The notes under the pieces: generated by a model
Databases searched by the model: none
What the model saw: only the letters and a program-made list of their open reading frames with translations
Told to the model about the DNA's origin: nothing
Assembly: GCA_033725935.1 (NCBI GenBank)
Contig: MU867063.1
Location: forward strand, 677,694 to 741,693
Reading direction: 5' to 3'
Source of the DNA: Cladorrhinum sp. PSN259
Taxonomy: Eukaryota; Ascomycota; Sordariomycetes; Sordariales; Podosporaceae
DNA length: 64,000 nt
In this document: positions 55,772-64,000 of the stretch, in pieces
Position numbering within the stretch: position 1 is the first letter of the stretch
Layout: every line of letters begins with the position of its first letter
Translations under genes and position numbers: made by a program

Positions 55772-56374
55772 TCAAGAAAAAAGAATAAGACAGAAACCGA
55801 ACGTCAGAAGCCACATCGTCCACACTCTCCTCGGCGGCAGCCGGCCTGATTTCGCTTTGTTCTCAGAAGGGATAGGGCCCAGCTGTGTTTGGCTGGGGGT
55901 AGGTAACACTCTAACTGAGGCCGTCGAGGCATTGGCTGTTTCCTGGGCTGATATGACGGTACTGGCAGCAGTTACAATGCCTGTCCGATGAACGCCTGAT
56001 CTAATCAGCTGACGATGCGAGACGATTATTGAAAGGGGGCACCAACCTTGGGGCAACGAAGAAATATGGCAATACTTATCAAAAACTGACAGGGCAGATA
56101 CGGCGGCGTCTGAAGATGCCGGTGCGCATTTGGAGGACACAGCTTTGCTTATAACGCTTTCAAACTTGGCCGAGCTCGAGACACAAAAGCAGGAGTACGA
56201 GGTCGTCTTTCCCCCATCACCGCAACCAGAGGCCATGTTGCGCACAATATTACTCAGGGGAGGCTCAGCGCATGATGGTAGCTTAGAATATTCGGGGAGC
56301 TGGTTGATGAATATCCTCTGCGATAAGGCACCCAAGGCAGAGAGAGAGATGAGAGTCGCCAGGATGGTGCGCAT
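55772..56374 (-). CDS. CFEM-like GPI-anchored cell-surface protein
   Basis: The minus frame from the ATG at 56374 begins with a signal peptide (MRTILATLISLSALGALS). A Cys domain follows: LPSCAEPP, SGCGDGG, YSCFC, SSKC, DKYC. Its order and the CFC-like pair resemble a CFEM domain, although only six Cys are evident rather than eight. A Ser/Thr-rich stretch and a hydrophobic C-terminus (MWLLTFGFCLILFS) then indicate GPI anchoring. A 51-nt intron (56046-55996, GTTGGT...CAG) preserves the frame and removes WCPLS-type sequence, giving 183 aa; unspliced it is 200 aa. CFEM proteins act at the surface in haem uptake, adhesion or host interaction; no specific role can be assigned. Confidence 0.7.
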   Translation of the reverse strand: MRTILATLISLSALGALSQRIFINQLPEYSKLPSCAEPPLSNIVRNMASGCGDGGKTTSYSCFCVSSSAKFESVISKAVSSKCAPASSDAAVSALSVFDKYCHISSLPQGWCPLSIIVSHRQLIRSGVHRTGIVTAASTVISAQETANASTASVRVLPTPSQTQLGPIPSENKAKSGRLPPRRVWTMWLLTFGFCLILFS

Positions 56375-57214
56375 GGTTGGCGGCTTGTCTTGCGGTTGGT
56401 GTCTGACTCTGATGGCAAGAAGAATTGATCGCGGAAGCGTTGCTGGTGCGTGGACAAGAACAATTTGGAGCCTCCGTCATGGGTAGGATATATTTCTTTT
56501 CTGTACCCGCTGGCTGACATTCAGACCAGGCTGGTGGCTTGGACCCTGCATTCTTTTCCACCCTTCTCGTTGGTCTTCTCCCTTCTGCACCCCAAATTTG
56601 AAGTTTCCTCCCCCTACATTTCAAAACCAGGCTCTGAAGTGAAACAACTAAATTTGAGTCTCCAGCAAACACAATCGCTTACCTACCTCTACCGCAATGC
56701 GTATCAGTTTGCTTAAGCCAGAATTTTGATGGCTGTTGTTGAGACCGCCACCTCTTCGCCTAAAAAAAGATGAAGGATCATGTCCGCACTTCTGGACAAA
56801 ATTATTCAACTTGATTGGTATGTGGATCGAGTAAAGCGCCGGGTGATTGACCTAGCGTATACGAAGCTGTTGCTGCCCCCTATCGCTAGCGCGGTGGCTG
56901 CTTACACTTCGCTTCTTGTCTCAGAGCCTTCCTCACCGCGTTTGTGCTGTTACCGCATTTAAATGTTCCTCAAGTCATCGGCCTGTGCCGATATCCCGTG
57001 ATTGGATACAGAAGGCGGCTTAATATCTCGGCGCGTATGTGATTGGCGGAACCAAAGCTGTGTCTTGCCCTCCACGAGGTTTGGGGAAGGCCTCACAATT
57101 TTGGCCAGGTCGTCGGCCAACTCTATTATCTGGCCAGCCGCCTGCCTTTTTTTTTTTGTTGCCACGCTCAACATCCATGATGAGAATGATCAACCCTGAC
57201 GCTCCTTGTCCGAC
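56375..57214. other. Intergenic region between CFEM-like and membrane-protein genes
   Basis: Divergent spacer. No gene is supported, and no specific elements are recognised. Confidence 0.45.
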
Positions 57215-58535
57215 ATGATGGCCGCGTCATCCAGTCGTTTAGTTCTATTCTTTGTTCTCAGCTGGCTTTGCTGGCTGGTAGTTGCTGCAGTGCTGGTCGC
57301 TTCAGCAGCGTTACCAACGCGGATAGTATTTGTCGTTCTTTCAGCTCTCTGGATTATCATGGTTTTGGCGGCCATCGCCTTCTCTGTGATTTTCCGTCCT
57401 CAATATCAAAAGTTTGCTCGGACTGGTACTGGTCTCCAACAGAAACCAGTGTACAACCGCAATCTCGGAAACACAGTAATCACTCTGCTGCTGGCCACAG
57501 CTGTGCTCCCAGCATTGTACTGGAGCTCTTGGTATCATGAGCGCAATCGAAATGTCATCACGCTCGATCGAGATACCGTGGTAAGTGTTTTCCCTGAGAG
57601 ATCTTCTGTATGCGTGACAGTCACTGGCACCGAGTTCAAATCTGACGGTTATTGCTTCGTTATCTAGAAAAAGGCATATTTTCCTGCAATTACTCTTTTC
57701 CAACAGAGAGACTGGACCTCGCAGGCAGATTTGGACGTTTCGGCTCGGCCTAAGTGCTTTATCGGGCCGTACAATGAAACTGCACCGGAATGTGGCACCG
57801 TTGAGGATGGACTACCCTGTCAGTGTCACAACAGATGGGCCGAGGATGTGGTCGACTTTGACTGGCAAAACACCAGCTACCGCGCCTTGACTTTGACATC
57901 TTCAAAGTCGATGGTGTCTGTTCGGCCGACTTCGTTGATGATTGCGCAGGCTTTCTTTACCTGTAAGCGAACCCACCGGCTTCTAAAATGTTTTACCCCA
58001 TGGTCTGACGCAGGTATTCGGTTAGATAATCGCAAACAAGCCCTCGATGATTCCTCCCACATTCTCTCGCCCAGCCTTTGGATCGCAATCTACGATCCGA
58101 CCCTGACTTTGGAGAATGCCCTGGAGACGGGATACGCGCAGATGAGGCTCATCAACGCCAACGGGATGACGAATATCAATATCGGGCTGAATCGTCGCGA
58201 GGCTCTGGGACACAAGCCAGCAAATGACTATCATCTTTCGTTCTCGACGATTCCAGCGACGGGAATCCAGTGTGACGTTTCTTCTCCGGGAGGAGCAGCA
58301 GGATTGTGCTGGGCGAGCTTGTTCTTGCAGTTCCCTACCTTTGAGATAACAATTTCGACACAGTCTGTGGCATTGAACTGGCAGGTGAGTTTGACAGCAT
58401 AAGCTTACTTATGACTTTGGACGAGTTGCTGATTTTGTGCTTCAGGAAGTTGTGTCCATGGCCGGTTCGTGGTTTGCTCTCTTTCAGTTGATGGGGTGGA
58501 TACTGTCTGGTTTGGCTTGGTATAAGGGGGGGTAA
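57215..58535 (+). CDS. Uncharacterised membrane protein with Cys-containing ectodomain
   Basis: Four exons (57215-57580, 57707-57962, 58014-58384, 58446-58535) encode 360 aa. Introns of 126, 51 and 61 nt have GTAAGT, GTAAGC and GTGAGT donors with clear CAG acceptors. The 51-nt intron is a multiple of three and easily missed; a CTGAC branch supports it. Three hydrophobic helices occupy about 8-28, 33-57 and 82-102. A mostly hydrophilic domain with paired Cys (PKCFIG, PECG, LPCQCHN) and NxS/T sites fills the middle. A last helix (WFALFQLMGWILSGLAW) is near the C-terminus. No family is recognised. Confidence 0.75.
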
Positions 58536-60118
58536 TGGTTTGGTGATGTAAGAATGTTCTTGTTAGAAGGGGAGAAGTAAAGCTGTCCTGGACTCGACAG
58601 ATAGTTTACTGGCTTGAACATTGACAATAAGTGTGTGTCTCAAACAGTCGAAGAAGGAGCAATAATCTCTGCATTGAGGTGTCGAGGTGCCGAGATGTGT
58701 TGTATCTATCGATCCTTTTAGCTTTAGTTAATAGAACCAATACGTGTAATAATTATACCCTTGTCGTGCTACTACACATTGAAGTGGACTAAAGTCATAG
58801 CCAGCAGCATGGGAAATGATGCCTTTGAACAATAGAAATGGGAAGAAATCTGCTTCTTTTTTCTTTTTTTTGGAGTACTTGCTGACGCTTCAGTTTACAG
58901 TTATAGTATAGTAGAAAGAAAAAGCTGGAAACCCCCCCCCCCCCCCACGCAAAAATTTCGAAACCAGTTTTGGTGGTCTCCCTCAACCATTCCTACTGGG
59001 CGCGAAGCAGAGGAAAGAGAAAGTATGACAACCTCGACTGGAATCGAACCCCAGGCGAACCAGAACCCAGAGCCGGATAAGTTACTGATTGCGCCATTGG
59101 GCACTTGATGTGTTAAGAATCGTCGTCGAAAATCTACCTGATAAGTAAGGGCTATCGGAGTATGATGGTAGGCTTTGGAATGCTGTGGTTGGTCGGAGCC
59201 GTGTCAAGTTGAAGAATGGACACTGTGCCCTCGTTTTTGAGGCAGGGGTGTGCAAGGAAGGGAGGGTGAAGGGCAGCAAGCGGAGAGCGTTAGCCAGCAG
59301 TAACCAGTAGTCTTTCATACTTACCAACTTCATATAAGAGGGTACTTACTTTCTGGAACATTATAGTTGGAAACTGGAAAAGTGAGGCGTGATACGGATC
59401 GCCCCCCCCCCCCCGGTTCCATGTTTTTATACCCCTGAGCCGTTCCCACGGAAACGGAGTAAATCCTTTGTTGTGCTTTGTCTTTGGGAACAATACAGTT
59501 CGACACCTCCACTACCAGTCAGTTTCAAACATACCAAAGAAACTTGAGTTATATAACACTTACCTTTTCAATGGGATGATTACCACCGTATAACATGACG
59601 CACTTCTTCGGTCAAAACTAAGTGTTCTTGCACGTGAAAGTCACCTGACACACACCGCTCACCCCAAAAATGATGATAAGCAATGCAGTGCCAAGCACTC
59701 ACAAGCGTCCAAGGGTCCATTGACATTAGACAAGAAAGGCAACCCCACTTGCCGGGGTCCATCGAAAACAGCGGCGACTGGCATTTTTTAGCATATCAAA
59801 AGCTCCACTGAACAGCTCACCTAACCCCCCTCCCCTCACTTCACATTGACGGGGTGGTGTCGGGTGTGTGTGTACCCAACCTCCCCCTTCCTTGCATTGC
59901 GTGCTGCAAGCGTCACTTGATCTGGTTTTTAGTGTCTTTTTTCTATCACGATTGTGATAAAAAAAAGTTTTTATCTCCGGGGAAAAAGAATAAAATATTT
60001 CAAACTCAACAACCCTTTTGGGCGTCCGAGTGTCAACACTCCCGCCTTCGCTGCGCGCCTAATCTTTTTCTTTGTTTGCGCAAAAGCAGCAAAATTGTTC
60101 AATAAAAGAAGATAAATA
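58536..60118. other. Gene-free region with poly-C tracts and a tRNA-like relic
   Basis: No coding gene is supported. C homopolymers occur at about 58934-58947 and 59402-59414, each next to mixed sequence. The tRNA-like segment is listed separately. Confidence 0.5.
59030..59105 (-). ncRNA. tRNA-like sequence, probable tRNA pseudogene or tRNA-derived relic
   Basis: On minus it contains an A-box-like TGGCGCAATCAGT and a perfect B box GGTTCGATTCC, in the right order and about 46 nt apart. CTGG/CCAG flank the B box, but the T arm is one base short. The D stem and acceptor stem do not pair (GTGCCCA against GGTTGTC). So the Pol III promoter boxes survive while the tRNA fold does not. A functional odd tRNA is unlikely. 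Confidence 0.4.
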
Positions 60119-61269
60119 ATGGCACCAACCCCTCCTCCTCTACTTCCGGCCGAGCGTCGGCTCTCGGCATCGGCTGGCTCCGGATCCTCCTCCTCCTCCT
60201 CTCTACAACGACTGCACCAACACCAAGCGCGCCATGTTTGGTCGGAAGCCCGCCTCCTCCGCGGAATCACAGTCTTGACTTTCCTGCCCGCTTTTCCCCT
60301 TCTCATCGCGCACGGGGTACTTTCGCAGACTTTGGTGCCGGCCATTGGACTCGCGCCGCTTCTTGTATCAGCGGTGGTCGGATTGTTTTTGATTTCCAGG
60401 TACCGCGCGCGGGATCGGAGGAGACAGAAGAGTCTCGCGGGGGGGCAGTATGTCGACGATAGTGTCCATGGTCATGCCGCTCATCATCACCCGCCAGACG
60501 AGAGTGTAGGATGGGAAGGGGAAGATGAGGCGAACGGAGAGGAAGAAGAAACGGTTTTCACGCATCGGATCTTGGTGTTTTTCACTGATGCCGGTTTGAC
60601 GGTTGGTTTCGCTGTCGTCTTGGTGTTTACTTGGGTCAAGACAGAGATGAGCGGGGATGCGATTCTTGCGATGCTGGCTGCTTATGGGACTATTCCTTTG
60701 TTGATGAATTTGTGAGTTTTGTTTTTCATACTGTCCCATATACGGGGAAATGGATAAAAAGGACTAACGATCATGATCACAGCTTGATTCACCTTTACTT
60801 GACCGTGCGGGAGTTTATAGCCGGACTTGCCATCCACGGCCTCATTCAGTATGCTGCCTGGCATGTGCTGCCTCCTGACTGCCCTGACTGTGGTAGCAGA
60901 CTCCGACCCGAGGCTCACCCACCTATTCCGTGGTACGAGTCTGTCTCGAGACCGAAGCTTTCGGCCCCAACTCTGCCTGCCCTCCCGAAAGCGTCGCTTC
61001 CGTCCATGTCTATCAAGGTACCTGCTTGGATGAAGCGCCGAGCACCAGAGGATGCTAGTCTGTTTGTAGACGATGAGCAGATTCAGCGCGATCGGTATCG
61101 GGATGATCCCGAGGTAGTGGCTTCTGCGACCACCAGTGTGATTGCTGTGGGAGCGGCTGGGTCTGGCTCGGTGGTTGAAGAGGTTATTGTGGGCAAAAAG
61201 GACAAGAAGAAGCGGTCCATCTCTGGGAGCTCCGCCATGTATGGGGAGGATGATTCTTCGTGGGCATGA
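60119..61269 (+). CDS. Four-span membrane protein of unknown function
   Basis: Two exons (60119-60711, 60783-61269) encode 359 aa. The 71-nt intron (GTGAGT...CAG) joins through a Phe codon to give LLMNFLIHLYLTVREF. A Ser-rich N-terminus (about 1-45) precedes two helices (GITVLTFLPAFPLLIAHGVL; VPAIGLAPLLVSAVVGLFLI). A hydrophilic acidic loop with HGHAAHHHPP and GEEEET follows, then two further helices (about 150-195) and one continuing over the exon join. The C-terminal third is cytosol-like, with a CPDCG pair, Pro-rich repeats, and a basic KKDKKKRS near the end. No family name is recognised. Confidence 0.8.
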
Positions 61270-63065
61270 ATAAAAGAGACGGATGATTGTTGAGGCTGCC
61301 GGGATGATGGAGGAGAGAAGCGGGGAGCGCTGGGTGAAGGGAGAAGGTTGATACGGAGTGAGAGTTTGTTTGTGGAATGAGTTGATGATGTCATGATCTG
61401 TGGACGAAGTCTTTTGAGGTGTGTGGAATTCGAGTGGAAGGGACTTCGGCGATTGGGCGGGAGTGTGGTACATTTTGCATCTGTTGATAGGTCTTGCGTC
61501 AGATACCCAGGTTCGCTTGATTTCTTTGCCTGTCAGCTTTTATTTTTGCTCTTTTTTTCAGTTTCATTTTGCTAGTTTCTTTTAAAATTGGAATCTTTAT
61601 TAGCATCAACGCTGCTCTCTAGGTACATGTATCCTAAAGATCCCAAATCATCTTCCGTAACACCTCCCTCTTTGCTCTTAGTCCCCAACATGTTTGATAA
61701 TGGATGCCTACCGCAGGACTGATGCAATATTTTTGAATCCACGGGTCCTTTTAGGAAGGGCTGGGCTGGGCAGCTCGGGCAGCTGAGCAAGCCGCGCTGA
61801 TAATTAAGGGCCATTTTAAGCCATTCCAGCGAATCTGCTCTTGTCCTGTTGGTCGGGGCATTTGTTTCAACTTTCATACAGAGGTGGCATCTTATTAAGG
61901 CTGTTCCAAAGAACATGCGGCAGGAAAACTCCCACTACGGGAGAACTCGAGGTGCCCAAGGTTGGAATAGTCGGCCATGTCGCTCATTTATATTACTTAC
62001 TTTCCGTATCAAGATCCATGACACTGATCGGAAAGATAGGTTCCATACACATGTGGTACTCAAAGCTAAGCTAAATTCTTACTTGAGATGACGTGAAATA
62101 TGAGTTTGAATTGGTTTTAAATGTGAAGAAGGCTTGACACAGTGTGGCGCACAACTGACATATCAGGAGCCAGAGCCTATTTCTTGATTCTGGACAGGTC
62201 GATAACCTTTTTGAACGCGTATCTAATGGTCTGGTAATGGTGCATAAAACTAAAAGAGACTATTATAATAGTTTATTAATAATGCTTCCAGGTCCTGTAA
62301 GGAAATGGTGGTAATTGATGTAAGAGAAGATAAAATTACGTTAAAGAAGGCGAAACAGCGAGCTCAATCGCAGCATCGTCTTCTTGAAACTTATACACCT
62401 CGTTCTGACTTCGGTCTTTGAGTTGTGGGGATGGCGGTTCCCGGATTACCCGACCGCATCTGCTAGCCTCACAGATGCAGACGAGGTTGCCAGTTTGACA
62501 TCAGCAGGTATCGCTCGCCTGAGAGACGCAGGGTGGCTGCAGAGAAATTGAAAACTGCCAGTGCGAGAAAGTGACCTATTGAAGCTGCAGCTTGTCAAAC
62601 TGAGAAATCGGGTCTCGGAATTGAAGCTCACCGGACACGTGCTTCTGTATCCGTCAGTTGAATGGGTCACAAAAAGAACAACACGGCAGGTGTGGAGAAT
62701 CTGCAGCAAAAATTGAAAAAAAGGTTTCATCAAGTAACGATGAGACGAGTTCACGAGGGTCATCACCTATTTTTGATCTTGTTTGCTTCTTTCACGATGA
62801 ACAGCGTGATATGTCACATCTTGATTTGGAATGAGATGAATGCTGCGATTGGTGGTCCCGGCCGAATGTGCCATATTGCATGATGGCGCACTCGCCTTGC
62901 AAACAGTGTGCAAATCCGAGCTCATGAGTATATGAATTGTAAGAAATGTTTATTCTCTCCCCCTCCTCGGATTACCATCCCTCAGCCTTTCTCTATCTTC
63001 TCCGCTCAACTTTTTTGATTTACTGAACTCCAGACTATTCCGAAGTCCTTCTTTTATCAAGCACC
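61270..63065. other. Intergenic region upstream of homocitrate synthase
   Basis: No gene is supported; a 114-codon minus frame at 61572-61916 has no homology or neighbouring exon. The right end holds the promoter and a pyrimidine-rich leader (about 62955-63010). Confidence 0.5.
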
Positions 63066-64000
63066 ATGACTGTCACTCGAAACCCCTATGAGCCCGTCAA
63101 GGACTCCATCTCGAATGTTTCTCGCTTCAAGATCATCGAATCTACTCTCCGGGAGGGAGAACAGTTTGCCAATGCATACTTTGATACTGAGACCAAGATC
63201 AAGATGTATGCCGTTAGATTAACTGAATATTCGGGCCATGCCTGACCGTCTGTGTCTTAGAGCAAACGCCCTAGATGACTTCAGTGCCGACTACATTGAG
63301 TTGACATCTCCGGCTGCCTCAGAGCAATCCCGCAAAGACTGTGAAGCCATTTGCAAGCTTGGGCTTAAAGTAAGTCATCAGCCTAACCTTACCATTGATT
63401 AACCCAACCATCACTGACGTGCAAGCTATAGGCCAAGATTCTCACCCGTGAGACTGTCAGAATTTGACGTACAAGATAAATTACTGACCAGAAACAGATA
63501 TTCGCTGCACCATGGCCGACGCTCGCATCGCGGTTGAGACTGGAGTTGATGGCCTGTCAGTCTACGGTAACCTCCACGTCAATCTGGTGGCAACTTCTGA
63601 CTCACTCACAGAGACGTCGTCATTGGTACCTCTCACTTGCTTCGAGAATTCTCTCATGGGAAGGATATGGCTCACATCACCAAGAGCGCCATCGAGGTCA
63701 TCAATTTCATCAAGTCCAAGGGGCTGGAGGTCCGGTTCTCGTCTGAGGATTCTTTCCGGTCTGACTTGGTTGATTTGCTTTCTTTGTACAGAGCTGTTGA
63801 TACTATTGGTGTTAACCGCGTGGGCATTGCAGACACCGTGGGTTGTGCCACCCCTCGTCAGGTCTATGACTTGGTCAAGACCCTCCGTGGAGTTGTCTGT
63901 AAGTCATCGTTTACGCTGAACCCAATGATACATACATAACTTAAAACAAACAGCATGCGATATCGAGACCCACTTCCACAACGATACTGGATGCGCCATT
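63066..64000 (+). CDS. lys20: Homocitrate synthase (partial, cut by the right edge)
   Basis: Six exons are visible (63066-63205, 63261-63369, 63432-63447, 63498-63555, 63612-63898, 63954 onward), all in phase; exon 3 is only 16 nt. About 219 residues are present. Motifs: FKIIESTLREGEQFANAYFD (substrate Arg and Glu at the start of the TIM barrel), YIELTSPAASEQSR, KAKILTHIRC, DVVIGTSHLL, VRFSSEDSFRSDLVDLLSLY, RVGIADTVGCATPRQVYDLV, and the metal-binding HFHND. It condenses 2-oxoglutarate with acetyl-CoA in the first step of alpha-aminoadipate lysine biosynthesis. The N-terminus (MTVTRNPYEPVKD) has no clear mitochondrial presequence. Some normally invariant positions differ slightly, so a second paralogue is possible. 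Confidence 0.93.

Noticed and set aside
61572..61916. 114-codon minus-strand frame
   Set aside because: Isolated, no homology, no partner exons.
1..64000. CRISPR arrays, bacterial operons, phage genes
   Set aside because: No regularly spaced repeats, Shine-Dalgarno-driven gene strings or phage proteins were seen; the DNA is eukaryotic.

Overview
The window looks like nuclear DNA of a filamentous ascomycete (Pezizomycotina, most likely Sordariomycetes). Genes are broken by short introns (about 50-85 nt, occasionally longer) with GTRNGT-type donors, CTAAC/CTGAC branch points and YAG acceptors. Two tRNA genes carry introns. The recognisable proteins are fungal: GRR1, BAG-domain co-chaperone, homocitrate synthase, a CFEM-like GPI protein and an AIM18-like protein. 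There is no sign of bacterial operons, phage or CRISPR. All gene models were assembled by eye, and splice sites were checked for reading phase.

Left part (1-25 kb) is accessory in character. In order it holds: a multi-pass membrane protein; a secreted CE1 esterase; a large membrane protein with a Cys-rich ectodomain (minus); a short divergent casein-kinase-1-like kinase; three tandem genes for related secreted proteins; a sugar-porter MFS transporter; a C2H2 zinc-finger protein (minus, 5' end unresolved); a Baeyer-Villiger monooxygenase (minus) divergent from a cyclase-family hydrolase; a hotdog thioesterase (minus); and a broken C-terminal piece of a fungal STAND/NLR-type protein.

Middle part (25.8-49.7 kb) is the conserved housekeeping block: GRR1 F-box/LRR protein, AIM18-like mitochondrial protein, glutaredoxin, BAG-domain protein, ribosomal protein uL13 (RPL16), an intron-containing elongator tRNA-Met, proteasome ATPase RPT2, a UBC1-type E2 with UBA domain, succinyl-CoA ligase alpha, and ELP3. 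Protein turnover (GRR1, RPT2, UBC1, BAG) and translation (uL13, ELP3, tRNA) dominate, but the genes are independent transcription units.

Right part (49.7-64 kb) is gene-poor and accessory again: a small uncertain gene, an intron-containing tRNA-Leu(CAG), a CFEM-like GPI protein, two uncharacterised membrane proteins, a tRNA-like relic, and at the right edge the first part of homocitrate synthase (lysine biosynthesis).

The most unusual structure is a pair of short, near-identical interspersed sequences (about 10.15-10.26 kb on minus, 50.30-50.45 kb on plus). Each is flanked by its own 13-14 bp direct repeat, shares the same 3' end and has a different 5' end. This pattern fits a small LINE-mobilised (SINE-like) retroelement. 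Other points of interest are the tandem secreted family, an ATG-only first coding exon in RPT2, a long T/GT microsatellite inside a cyclase intron, and the STAND remnant.
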